A DNA stretch of 64,000 bases from DASYAE01 sp036501535 (GTDB lineage: Bacteria > Actinomycetota > Actinomycetes > Streptomycetales > Catenulisporaceae): assembly GCA_036501535.1 (NCBI GenBank), contig DASYAE010000082.1, positions 1 through 64,000 of the forward strand, written 5' to 3'. A program made the position numbers and the translations under genes. Shown here one piece after another: positions 9,644 to 17,946 of this stretch; the first letter of the stretch is position 1, and each line of letters starts with the position of its first letter. Under the pieces are notes generated by a model. That model was not told the DNA's origin. It saw only the letters and a program-made list of their open reading frames with translations, and searched no databases.

Positions 9644-10501
9644 ATGCCGTCGTCCGCTGCATCCCCGATCGAGTCCAGCGCGGTGCCCGGTGCCCGCGTC
9701 GCGACACCCCGCAGATATCTGATGTGCCCTCCCACGCACTACGCCGTCGACTATTCGATCAATCCCTGGATGAACCCCGGGAAACCGGTCGACGCCGCTC
9801 TCGCGATCGCCCAGTGGGCGGAGCTGCGCGCGCTGTACGAGCGGCTGGGCCACACGGTCGATGTCATCGAGCCCTTGCAGGGTCTGCCCGACATGGTATT
9901 CGCGGCGAACGGCGCGACGGTCGTGGACGGCCGCGTGCTCGGCGCGCGCTTCCGGCACGCCGAGCGGACCTCCGAGGGCCCGGCGTACCTGTCCTGGTTC
10001 AAGAGCCGCGGCTACCCGGAGGTGCGCTGGCCGGAGCACATCAACGAAGGCGAAGGCGACTACCTGGTGGTCGGGCGCACGATCCTGGCCGGCACCGGCT
10101 TCCGCACGGACCCGAGGTCGCACGCCGAGGCGCAGGAGTACTTCGGCCTGCCGGTGGTCAGCCTGACCCTGGTGAACCCCGAGTACTACCACCTCGACAC
10201 CGCCCTGGCCGTGCTGTCCGCCGACAAGATCATGTACTACCCGCAGGCGTTCACCCCGGGAAGCCAGGGCGTGCTGCGCGAGCTGTTCCCGGACGCGATC
10301 CGGGCGACCGCCGAGGACGCGGCCGTGTTCGGCCTCAACGCCATCTGCGACGGCCGCCACGTCGTCCTGCCGAGCTCGGCGGTCCGGCTGGCCCGGGAAC
10401 TGCGGGCGCGCGGTTTCGAGCCGCTCGGAACCGACGTCACCGAGCTGCTCAAGGCGGGCGGCGGGGTCAAGTGCTGCACGCTCGAGCTGCGCCCGGCCTG
10501 A
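9644..10501 (+). CDS. dimethylarginine dimethylaminohydrolase/amidinotransferase family enzyme
   Basis: 285 residues from an ATG preceded by CAAGGAGA. The sequence DMVFAANG, the FRHAERT region, the catalytic His in YYHLDTAL and the terminal catalytic Cys in GGGVKCCTLEL define the DDAH branch of the amidinotransferase fold. Known members hydrolyse methylated arginine to citrulline, or transfer or hydrolyse amidino groups of other guanidino compounds. With the preceding ATP-grasp ligase it could form a two-step route to or from a guanidino or ureido dipeptide; this is inference. Its stop codon directly abuts the stop of the opposing HEAT gene. Confidence 0.85.
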   Translation: MPSSAASPIESSAVPGARVATPRRYLMCPPTHYAVDYSINPWMNPGKPVDAALAIAQWAELRALYERLGHTVDVIEPLQGLPDMVFAANGATVVDGRVLGARFRHAERTSEGPAYLSWFKSRGYPEVRWPEHINEGEGDYLVVGRTILAGTGFRTDPRSHAEAQEYFGLPVVSLTLVNPEYYHLDTALAVLSADKIMYYPQAFTPGSQGVLRELFPDAIRATAEDAAVFGLNAICDGRHVVLPSSAVRLARELRARGFEPLGTDVTELLKAGGGVKCCTLELRPA

Positions 10502-13500
10502 TCAGGCTGAGCCGGTGTCCAGATCCAGCGCCGCTTCGGCCACCGCCGGCGCCGGATGGCGACGCAGGGAGTTGACGATGTGCCGATACGGCCCGGGCCA
10601 GCCGAGCCTCGCGCCGGCGGGCGCGACCAGGTGCACGGCGATCAGCCCGGCCTCGGGGTCGGTCCGTCGCGCGAGCGCCGCGGCGGCGGCGAGCACCGCG
10701 GCCGGGGACCACGGCTCGTCCCGGTAGACCCGGCTCGCCAGGTGGTCGCCCGCCGCGGCCGCCGCGTCGCAGCGTTCTGCGGTGTGGTCGGCCAGGGCCA
10801 GCGCGTCGCCGGCCACCTCGTCGGGCTCGGCGTCCAGGTCCACCGCGGCGGCGGCGATCTGCGCGGCCAGGCAGGCGAAGCCGGCCCGGCCGGTCAGCGA
10901 CGCGGCGGTGGTCACCAGCATCTCGTGCCGCTGCCCGGGATCGCCGGGCTCGGCGAGCATGATGCTCTGCGCGATCGAGGTCAGCCGGCGCCGCGCCGGC
11001 CGGTCCCGCTCGGGCCAGTCCCGACTGACCGGGTCGCTGCCCGCGTCATCCGGCTCGACATCCCGGGCGTCGGCATCGAGCAGGTCTTCGAGCACTGCCG
11101 CGTATCGCGCCATCGGCATTCCCGCGCGCAGCAGCGCAGCCAGCGACCACGGCGGGGCGGTGCGGTCGCCGCGCCGGTCCAGGTCGGTCACGGCCGCGCA
11201 CACCGCGGTGCCGACGGAATCAGTCCACCGATACCACAGCGGCGCTGCGGCCAAGGCGGCGCCGGACGCCTTCGGGTCGCTCATGCCGCATGCCGCCGCG
11301 ATCAACTCGCCGAACGCCTCGCGGTGCCGCTCGGGCAGGCTGGTCGGGTGCATCCGCAGCAGCGGCAGCGCGATCGCCGGATCGTCCCCGATCGCCTCGC
11401 GCAGCAGCGGGGGCACGCGCGGGTCGTCGAGCCGGCCGGCCAGCCGGGAGACGGCCGCCGCCTTGACGTCGCGGTGCTGCCCCGGTGCCAGCCACACGCC
11501 GGTCAGCAGGTCGACCAGGCCGGGGATCTCGATCTGCGCCGCGATCCGCAGCGCCTCCTTGCGGCTGGTTATCTTCGCGCTCTGCGAGAGTGCGACCGAG
11601 CGCAGGACCGGCGCGGCGCCGGAGGGCCGGGCGAAGCGCACGGCCCGGGCGGCCGCGTAGACCGCGACCCGGGCCCGGTCCCCGTCGGCGTATCCGAACA
11701 GGATCGGCAGCGCCGCCGCAGGATCCTCGCTCCAGGCCAGCGCACCGAGCGCCGCTTCGGCGAGCGGGACGTTGGCCGAGTCGATGTACGGCAGAACCCT
11801 GCTCTGCCCTTCGCCGGGCAGCGCTCCGAGCTTGCGGATCGCCGCCACGCGGGCGTGCACCTTGGCCCCGGTGTCCTCGGCGATTCTCGCCAGCAGGCGG
11901 GCATAGGCCGTCACCTGCCGCGGCAGCCAGCGCGGGGAGGCGTGCAGCCCGGGGAACCAGACGGCGCCCTTGGCCACGAAGCGTCCCTCCAGCGCCTTGT
12001 CGCCGGCGAGGTATACATCCAGCAGGTCGGTGCGCCGCTGCGAAAGCACGTCGGCCACCCGGGCGATCACGGCGGCGGTCGGGTCCCAGGCGACGATGCG
12101 GGCGACCCGCTCGTCCCGGTGCGCCGGGTCCTCGAGCCAGAGGTCGATCGCGTACCGGGCGGTGGTGCTGGTGCCGTTCCAGATCGCGTGCGCCACGCTG
12201 TCCTGCAGGCCGGGCATCCGCCTGGCCCGCCGGCCCAGCGCCCGGGTCAGCGCGAGGGCGAGGCGGTGGTCCGCGCGCTGGATGCCGCGCCGGATGCTCG
12301 GCTCCAGAGCCTGGTGCACGGCGAGCTCCTGGCCGCGCCGCAGGGTCCGGTCCAGCCGGCCGAAGTAGAGGCCGCCGGTGACGTCGGCGAGCTGTTCGAA
12401 GGCCGTCAGGGCCCACGCGAACAGGCCTCCAGGATCAGGATCCTGTGATGCCTGCTGGACCAGGATGCGGCAGGCCAGCACGCGCAGCGCATCCAGGGTG
12501 GCGTAGGAGGCGTCCCGCGCCTCGGTGGCGTCCACGAGCAGTGCGAACAGCCCGTCGGCGACCGCCTCGGTCCCCTCGAACAGCTCCGCCGGGACGGCGG
12601 CCAGCGCGGCCAGCGCCGCCCGGCGCACCGGGTCCTGTTCGTTGCGCAGCCGGCCGAGCTCCGCGGTGAGCAGCTCGGTGATCACGGCCGGGCGCCTGGC
12701 GGCGACCGCGCAGCCGATCAGCAGCGGGTACGCGGCCGCCCGCTCGTCCGGGTCGGCGCGGCGCACGGCGGTGCGCAGCTCAGGCAGCGCCTCCTGCCAG
12801 GGCAGCCGGGCGACGACGACCAGGCGCTGGCCGGGCCGGTCCGCCAGCGTGCCCAGCGCGAGCATCCGCTGCGCCTCCGCGTGGCGGCGCTCGTGCGGCA
12901 GCGCGTCGAGCAAGGCCGCGTCGAGCAGCGCCCGGCCGGTCTCCTGATCGGCCGTCACCGCGTCGTAGAACTCTGACCGTGCGCTCGGCCGCAGGTCGCG
13001 CAGCAGCCGGGCGAACCGGGCCGGATCGTCGCGCACCGCGCGGCCGACCAGTTCGAGCTGCGGCCATCCGCCGCCGGTCAGGCGCCGGCAGATGCTGCGG
13101 GACAGCTGCCGCCACCGCGACCCGAGCCGGCCGTCCGGCGCCGCCAGCAGTCGCAGGGTCCGCTCTTCGTCGGCCCGGATCAGCACCCCGATCCGGCGCA
13201 GCACGACCGGCGGAAGCCCTCCGCGCAGCGGGAATTCCTCCAGAAGGTCCAGCACCCGCACGGGGTGGTGCGCGGCCGCGGCGACGAGCCCGTCCCCGTA
13301 CGCGCCCCACCAGCCCTCGCGCAGCCCGGTCGGCGTCGCGGCCAGTTCCCGCCGGGCGAAGTCGAGCATCAGCTCCGGATGCGTGGTGCCGAGCCGGGTC
13401 CAGCTCGGCACCAGGTGGACGAGCCCGGGCAGGAGCCGGGCGGCCACCTCGGCCGAGCACGAGCACAGCAGCCGGGCCGCATCCGTCTCGCCGAGCCCGG

Positions 13501-13915
13501 CCCGGTGCGAGACGGCCAGCTTGTCGGCCAGGCCCGTCCGTCCGGCGGCGCTGACCGCCCGGGCCAGGTCCCGCCGCCAGGCCGCTGGCGCGTCGTCCAG
13601 ACTGGCCAGCACCGCCGCGTCGGCCCGCTCGCGCTCGCCGCGAGTCCTGACGCAGGCGAACAGCGCCTGCACCCGGATCCGGTAGAGCGGATCTTCCAGC
13701 GCGGTGATCAGCCGGTCCGTGCGGCGGGCGATCGTCGCCATCGTCAGGCCGAGCTGGCGCTGATGACCGTCCCCCGCGCCGAACGCGTCGAGCACCGGGT
13801 CGAGCGATCCGGAGTCCGTCAGCCGGCGTGTCTCGGCCGCGAGCTTGCGCATCCGGGCCGGGTGGTCGAGCGGATCGAGTGCGGCGAGCAGCGTCGCGGC
13901 GACCGTGTCAGGCAT
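10502..13915 (-). CDS. large HEAT-repeat-like protein of unknown function
   Basis: About 1137 residues from the ATG at 13915; a GTG at 13951 would add 12. Neither start has a convincing ribosome binding site. The sequence is Ala/Leu/Arg/Asp-rich and built of repeated paired amphipathic helices throughout (for example DPLYRIRVQALFACVR near the N-terminus), as in HEAT/ARM solenoids, with no signal peptide, membrane helix or catalytic motif visible. It is probably a cytoplasmic scaffold. It converges stop-to-stop with the DDAH-family gene, the stops sharing the palindrome CCTGATCAGG at 10497-10506. Confidence 0.65.
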   Translation of the reverse strand: MPDTVAATLLAALDPLDHPARMRKLAAETRRLTDSGSLDPVLDAFGAGDGHQRQLGLTMATIARRTDRLITALEDPLYRIRVQALFACVRTRGERERADAAVLASLDDAPAAWRRDLARAVSAAGRTGLADKLAVSHRAGLGETDAARLLCSCSAEVAARLLPGLVHLVPSWTRLGTTHPELMLDFARRELAATPTGLREGWWGAYGDGLVAAAAHHPVRVLDLLEEFPLRGGLPPVVLRRIGVLIRADEERTLRLLAAPDGRLGSRWRQLSRSICRRLTGGGWPQLELVGRAVRDDPARFARLLRDLRPSARSEFYDAVTADQETGRALLDAALLDALPHERRHAEAQRMLALGTLADRPGQRLVVVARLPWQEALPELRTAVRRADPDERAAAYPLLIGCAVAARRPAVITELLTAELGRLRNEQDPVRRAALAALAAVPAELFEGTEAVADGLFALLVDATEARDASYATLDALRVLACRILVQQASQDPDPGGLFAWALTAFEQLADVTGGLYFGRLDRTLRRGQELAVHQALEPSIRRGIQRADHRLALALTRALGRRARRMPGLQDSVAHAIWNGTSTTARYAIDLWLEDPAHRDERVARIVAWDPTAAVIARVADVLSQRRTDLLDVYLAGDKALEGRFVAKGAVWFPGLHASPRWLPRQVTAYARLLARIAEDTGAKVHARVAAIRKLGALPGEGQSRVLPYIDSANVPLAEAALGALAWSEDPAAALPILFGYADGDRARVAVYAAARAVRFARPSGAAPVLRSVALSQSAKITSRKEALRIAAQIEIPGLVDLLTGVWLAPGQHRDVKAAAVSRLAGRLDDPRVPPLLREAIGDDPAIALPLLRMHPTSLPERHREAFGELIAAACGMSDPKASGAALAAAPLWYRWTDSVGTAVCAAVTDLDRRGDRTAPPWSLAALLRAGMPMARYAAVLEDLLDADARDVEPDDAGSDPVSRDWPERDRPARRRLTSIAQSIMLAEPGDPGQRHEMLVTTAASLTGRAGFACLAAQIAAAAVDLDAEPDEVAGDALALADHTAERCDAAAAAGDHLASRVYRDEPWSPAAVLAAAAALARRTDPEAGLIAVHLVAPAGARLGWPGPYRHIVNSLRRHPAPAVAEAALDLDTGSA

Positions 13916-13989
13916 CGAGCCATCATCGCGGACCGGCGCCTGCCGGGCCACCGACTTTGTGGCTTCGTCGCGTCAGGGGGCAGTGCTCT

Positions 13990-14271
13990 CTACCCGACGA
14001 CCTCGATAATGCCGCGCACATGGCGGTTGACCTCGCCCAGTTCCTCGGCGGGGATCCACAGCTCCAGGTGCTGCGGGCCGCCGGCCTGCCGCGTCGGGTA
14101 ACGGCGGGCGAAGGTTGTCGACAGGCGGAAGCGCGTGACGAATCCGGCCCCGGAGGCCGGGACGTTCCACTGCGTCGCGATCTGCCGTGCGTACTGCTCG
14201 TTCAGAACCGGGTGGAAGATCGGCTGGTCGGGCAGGCGCGGCGGCCACTCCCGCATCCCGGTCGCGCGCAC
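13990..14271 (-). CDS. conserved hypothetical protein, possibly lacking its normal start
   Basis: 93 residues from a GTG; it reads VRATGMREWPPRLPDQPIF and continues to LWIPAEELGEVNRHVRGIIEV. I recognise this as a small actinobacterial conserved family of unknown function. Upstream in the same frame (14272-14316) the codons still read like family sequence (TTLWRPVGPRELEL) but offer no ATG, GTG or TTG; an in-frame TGA lies further upstream. The ancestral start may have mutated, or an ACG/CTG is used. Function unknown. Confidence 0.5.
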   Translation of the reverse strand: MRATGMREWPPRLPDQPIFHPVLNEQYARQIATQWNVPASGAGFVTRFRLSTTFARRYPTRQAGGPQHLELWIPAEELGEVNRHVRGIIEVVG

Positions 14272-14402
14272 CAGTTCCAGTTCGCGGGGTCCGACCGGGC
14301 GCCACAGCGTGGTGGTTCCGCACCGGCGGAAACCAGGCGCTGCTCATCTCATGATCATGGTGGTGCGGCGGCGGGTTCGGCAATCCGGTTTCCCGATGCC
14401 GT

Positions 14403-14434
14403 GCAGGCGCGAGCCGTACATGGCTCGCGCCTGC
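14403..14434 (-). terminator. 13-bp stem terminator downstream of IF-1
   Basis: Perfect 13-bp inverted repeat (14403-14415 / 14422-14434) with a 6-base loop, 24 bases past the IF-1 stop on the leftward strand. Confidence 0.75.
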
Positions 14435-14457
14435 TGCGTGCTGTGCCGGTTCCTCTA

Positions 14458-14679
14458 TTACCTGTGCCGGAAGACGATCCGGCCGCGGGTCAGGTCGTAC
14501 GGGCTCAGCTCCACCACGACCCGGTCCTGCGGCAGGATCTTGATGTAGTTCTTCCGGATCTTGCCGCTGATGTGGGCGAGCACCTTGTGGCCGTTCTGGA
14601 GCTCCACGGTGAACATGGCGCTGCGCAGGCAGTCCACGACGATGCCCTCGACTTCGATGGCCCCTGCTTTTCTCGTCAT
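14458..14679 (-). CDS. infA: translation initiation factor IF-1 (solitary paralogue)
   Basis: 73 residues of a complete S1/OB-fold: IEVEGIVVDCLRSAMFTVEL, GHKVLAHISGKIRKNYIKIL and VVVELSPYDLTRGRIVFR are classic IF-1 segments. The ATG overlaps the TGA of the upstream acetyltransferase (ATGA), implying translational coupling. The normal infA of actinomycetes sits in the map-rpmJ-rpsM ribosomal operon; this copy stands outside it, so a second, divergent infA is likely. Confidence 0.92.
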   Translation of the reverse strand: MTRKAGAIEVEGIVVDCLRSAMFTVELQNGHKVLAHISGKIRKNYIKILPQDRVVVELSPYDLTRGRIVFRHR

Positions 14680-15470
14680 GCGCGCACCAGCTCCAGGTTG
14701 CTGCCCGCGCGCCGGGCGCCGACGCCCTCGAACAGCGCCAGGGCCGCAGCGTTGGACTCGTCCACCTGGGCCGTGGCGGTCTGGGTCCCGGCGCGGTGCA
14801 GCGCACCGAGAACCTGGGCCAGCAGCGCGCGAGCGATGCCCCGGCGATGCTGGTCGGCTACGACGGCGATCAGCCCGATCCGCGGCTGGCGGGTCATGGT
14901 GGCCAGCCGCAGCAGCCCCACGTACTGATCGCACTGTGCTGCCACCGCGTATTTCGACGGATCGACGACGCCCGCCCGCTGCTGCTCCGGCAGCGGCAGC
15001 ACCTCGGCCGGCATCGACTGCCATCCGACACTCGCCGCGACCTCGTCGCGGATCGTGCGGTCCACAGCGCGCAGCGGAGTTTCCTGCGCTGCGCCGATGG
15101 GCAGGATCGCCACGCCCGGCGGCGATTTCGCCGCGTCGAGCCCTGTGATTTGCGCGTCGGTGGGTACGAGGTACTCCCACTCGCGGCGCGCGATCGTGAA
15201 GCCGGCGCGCTGCCAGCAGGCCGTCAGGTCGAGTTCGGCCTCGTCGAGCACCGTGTACAGCGGCCCGGGCAGGTCGGCCGAGATCGCCTCGGCGAGTCGG
15301 TCGAAGACCGCGGCGTGCCACGCGTCGATGCTGACGAAGGTCCGCCCGTCGGATCTGCGGCACATGTGGCCGCGACCGACCAGGAGATCGTCCTGCACGG
15401 CGTGCCATTGCCCGTCGGCGACCCGGTTTACGGCTACGGGATGCCCGCTCGTGTCCGAGGGGGAATGCAA
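14676..15470 (-). CDS. GNAT family N-acetyltransferase
   Basis: The C-terminal half has a GNAT core: IGLIAVVADQHRRGIARALL is the acetyl-CoA binding V-x-x-x-x-R-x-x-G-x-A loop, followed by TQTATAQVDESNAAALALFEGVG. The N-terminal half (VADGQWHAVQDDLLVGRGH) has the pattern of a family that acts on unknown substrates. The start is uncertain: the frame stays open up to a GTG at 15674, but coding character begins near 15450, and the TTG at 15470 is offered as the start. Its stop overlaps the IF-1 start. Confidence 0.7.
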   Translation of the reverse strand: MHSPSDTSGHPVAVNRVADGQWHAVQDDLLVGRGHMCRRSDGRTFVSIDAWHAAVFDRLAEAISADLPGPLYTVLDEAELDLTACWQRAGFTIARREWEYLVPTDAQITGLDAAKSPPGVAILPIGAAQETPLRAVDRTIRDEVAASVGWQSMPAEVLPLPEQQRAGVVDPSKYAVAAQCDQYVGLLRLATMTRQPRIGLIAVVADQHRRGIARALLAQVLGALHRAGTQTATAQVDESNAAALALFEGVGARRAGSNLELVRA

Positions 15471-15535
15471 AGTGTTTATTAGCGTGAGCCCTTCAGGAGT
15501 GCCTTGATGTCCAGGCGCTCCCGGCGACGCCTGCG

Positions 15536-15589
15536 TCAGCCGCCCGACCGTGAAGGGCAGGAAGGAGCACCCTGCTGAACTGTGCGCAT
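15536..15589 (-). CDS. candidate 17-residue leader peptide
   Basis: An ATG at 15589 sits six bases behind AAAGGAGGTGGG, an almost ideal Shine-Dalgarno sequence, and encodes MRTVQQGAPSCPSRSGG before TGA. It lies upstream of the GNAT-infA pair on the same strand. After the TGA the frame stays open for 18 Arg/Lys-rich codons to TAA. The unusually good initiation signal on a tiny frame suggests a translated leader controlling the downstream genes; no comparative evidence is available here. Confidence 0.4.
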   Translation of the reverse strand: MRTVQQGAPSCPSRSGG

Positions 15590-15853
15590 GGGTCCCACCT
15601 CCTTTGGGCTGATTCACGGTCGCCTGCACGCTATCAGCCGGGGCCCGAATCGGCGAACCCTTTTTCGCGCGCACCTTCCTCGCTCGAAACCCGCCTGATT
15701 ATCGTCTCGTCACAGATTCGGCGCTGCCGCCGGATCACAGCGCAGCCCCCGGCTATCACCTATGATCAACAGGTGCACAGTGCTGGGCTCTGCCGGGACG
15801 CGACTGCGACCGGACTCGCCGCGGCACCCGAATCCGAAGGAGCTCCACCCGCC

Positions 15854-16369
15854 ATGTCGTTCGATCCGGCGAGCCTGAACGCCTTCGAGCAGGACCTATG
15901 GTCGACCATGAAGCGTCATGGGCACGCCATCATGGGCGTGTTCGGCCCCGATGGGGACGATGACGAGGACGACGAAGAGGAGGAGGGCGACGGCGGCCCG
16001 CCGTACGCCTACACCGTCGGCCTGTCTCTGCGCGACGAGCACGGTTACGAGTTGGTCGTCTCGGGCCTCTCGCTCAACACGATGGGCAAGATCCTGAACC
16101 ACCTCGCCGAGCATCTCAAGTCCATGTACGCGAGCACCGGCGCGCGGCCGGTCGAGGGCATGGAGATCGACCACATCCTGGGCGGCGGCTACCCGATCCG
16201 GCTGCACGCCGCCGACCCTGACGGCCCGTTCGGCATGGCCGTGCGGCTCACCGAAAAGCATGCGCCGATGTGGCAGGCGGTGTGGCCGGACAAGCAGAGC
16301 CGCTTCCCGGGCGAGCCCGGCTACTCGCTCGGCGACGCGCAGCAGGATTTCAGCCGGCCTGTCGGCTGA
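15854..16369 (+). CDS. DUF4262-type protein
   Basis: 171 residues from the ATG at 15854 behind GAAGGAG. An acidic run of Asp/Glu (about residues 34-47) is followed by GGPPYAYTVGLSLRDEHGYELVVSGL and further DPDGPFGMAVRL-type sequence that match the DUF4262 pattern. The biochemical role is unknown. No signal or membrane segment. Confidence 0.7.
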   Translation: MSFDPASLNAFEQDLWSTMKRHGHAIMGVFGPDGDDDEDDEEEEGDGGPPYAYTVGLSLRDEHGYELVVSGLSLNTMGKILNHLAEHLKSMYASTGARPVEGMEIDHILGGGYPIRLHAADPDGPFGMAVRLTEKHAPMWQAVWPDKQSRFPGEPGYSLGDAQQDFSRPVG

Positions 16370-16416
16370 CCCCGGCGATTCTTCTCAAACGCGGCCTGGA
16401 AGCGTTGGAGGTGGCG

Positions 16417-17190
16417 GTGGGCGCTGTGCGGGTCGAGGCCGAGGGCGCGGTCACCACGATCTGGATGGACCGGCCCGAGCGGCGCAACGCCGTGGACGGG
16501 CCGATGGCGGCCGAGTTGCGGGCGGCGTTCGAGCGATTCGAGGCTGACGCCGGGCAGAAGGTGGCGGTCTTGGCGGGGGCCGGCGGGACGTTCTGCGCCG
16601 GGGCCGACCTGACGGTCCTCGACGATCCCGAGCGGCGCAACGAGCTGGATCCCGACGGCGGTGGCAGCGGTCCGATGGGGCCGACCCGGATGGTGCTGCG
16701 CAAGCCGCTTATCGCTGCGATCAGCGGGTACGCCGTCGCCGGGGGGCTGGAGCTGGCGCTGTTGGCGGACCTGCGCGTGGTGGAGAGCGACGCGGTGCTG
16801 GGCGTGTTCTGCCGGCGCTGGGGCGTGCCGCTGATCGACGGCGGGACGGTGCGGCTGCCGCGGATCGTCGGCCTCGGCCGCGCGCTGGACCTGATCTTGA
16901 CGGGGCGTGCGGTGGGCGCCGAGGAGGCTCTGGCGATCGGTCTGGCCAACCGGGTCGTCGCCGCGGGGGAGGCGGTGCGCGCGGCGCGGGAGCTGGCCGG
17001 GCAGATCGCGGCGTTCCCGTTCGACTGCGTGCTGGCCGACCGGTCGTCCGCGTACGCCGGCTTGGACCTTCCGCTGGCCGAGGCGTTGCGTGCCGAGGGC
17101 GCGGCGGGCGTGCCGATCGTGGCGGCCGAGGGCGCGGCGGGAGCCGCCCGGTTCGTCGCGGGCGAAGGGCGGCACGGGGCAGGGGCGTGA
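16417..17190 (+). CDS. enoyl-CoA hydratase/isomerase (crotonase) family protein
   Basis: About 257 residues. TIWMDRPERRNAVDGPM, the oxyanion-hole segment GTFCAGADL and KPLIAAISGYAVAGGLELALLADLRV are diagnostic of crotonases acting on acyl-CoA thioesters. The usual catalytic glutamate equivalents vary in this subfamily, so hydratase versus isomerase cannot be decided. GTG at 16417, with GGAGG five bases ahead, was preferred; GTGs at 16411 and 16426 are alternatives. It follows the DUF4262 gene by 47 bp and may share its transcript. Confidence 0.85.
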   Translation: MGAVRVEAEGAVTTIWMDRPERRNAVDGPMAAELRAAFERFEADAGQKVAVLAGAGGTFCAGADLTVLDDPERRNELDPDGGGSGPMGPTRMVLRKPLIAAISGYAVAGGLELALLADLRVVESDAVLGVFCRRWGVPLIDGGTVRLPRIVGLGRALDLILTGRAVGAEEALAIGLANRVVAAGEAVRAARELAGQIAAFPFDCVLADRSSAYAGLDLPLAEALRAEGAAGVPIVAAEGAAGAARFVAGEGRHGAGA

Positions 17191-17245
17191 ACGTGAGGCC
17201 GGCGCGTGGCGGGAGGGGCCGAGGCGAGGCCTCAAGGGAGCTGCG

Positions 17246-17728
17246 TCAGCAGAGCTCGCAGATATAGGACACGGCTGGTTTGCCGTTGAGCGTCAGCTCG
17301 CCGACGGCGACGAACCCGTTGCGTACGAGTACCTTGTGCGAGGCCGGATTGTCCAACGTGGCCTTGGCGCGCAGCCTGGTGAGTCCGTACCGGTTGGCGG
17401 CGAGTTCGCGCACCTCGCGCACCGCCGCGGTGGCCAGCCCCTGCCCTGCGGCCTTCTGCGCGATGCGGTACCCGAGTTCGGCGGACTTGTCCGCCACGGC
17501 CATGAGGTTCACCCGCCCCACCACCTCGCCGCTCTCCGCCACCAGGACGTGGAAGTAGTCCGTCCCGGCGGCCTGCGCCTCGAGCAGTTGCGCGTGCCGC
17601 GCGTCGAATTCGGCGAAGAACTCGTCGCCCCGGTCCGGAATCACGGCTGCGAAGTAAGCGCGGTTCTCCTGTTCGAACTCGAGCAGGGCGGGGGCGTGCT
17701 CCAGGCTGACCAACTGAAGATCTGGCAT
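17246..17728 (-). CDS. GNAT acetyltransferase, RimJ/RimL-like
   Basis: 160 residues from the ATG at 17728. LRAKATLDNPASHKVLVRNGF is the hallmark C-terminal stretch of RimJ/RimL-type N-acetyltransferases and AELGYRIAQKAAGQGLATAAV is the acetyl-CoA loop. No strong ribosome binding site precedes this ATG; the frame is open to another ATG at 17827 but the extra 33 residues are Arg-rich and unlike the family. Substrate unknown (a protein N-terminus or small amine). Confidence 0.82.
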   Translation of the reverse strand: MPDLQLVSLEHAPALLEFEQENRAYFAAVIPDRGDEFFAEFDARHAQLLEAQAAGTDYFHVLVAESGEVVGRVNLMAVADKSAELGYRIAQKAAGQGLATAAVREVRELAANRYGLTRLRAKATLDNPASHKVLVRNGFVAVGELTLNGKPAVSYICELC

Positions 17729-17880
17729 CGGTACGCGGAGAGGCGGTGTCGTCGCCGACGCGGCTCTCCATCCCCTTTCGCTTCCCCGGGAACGCAGCCG
17801 CCTGGCGATCATCACGGTGTGACGCATGATGAAGACCGGGCGGCCTGCGCCGTCAGTGTAGATCCCGAGTGGATCAAAGC

Positions 17881-17901
17881 GGTATTCGGTATTCGGTATT
17901 T
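17881..17901. repeat. three tandem GGTATTC-type heptamers
   Basis: GGTATTC GGTATTC GGTATTT lie head to tail in the 218-bp gap between the acetyltransferase and the GH35 stop. It is AT-rich compared with its surroundings; no function can be assigned. Confidence 0.6.
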
Positions 17902-17946
17902 TCGCCGGGCTCGCGGCGGACCTCCCGACCCGCCCGCCCGGCTGGG

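Noticed and set aside
8253..9707. Leftward 484-residue frame opposite the ATP-grasp gene.
   Set aside because: Composition is antisense-like with no domain pattern; the opposite strand is clearly coding.
15536..15674. Extension of the GNAT gene to the GTG at 15674.
   Set aside because: The extra residues are not protein-like and overlap the strong Shine-Dalgarno and leader frame; the true start remains unsettled.
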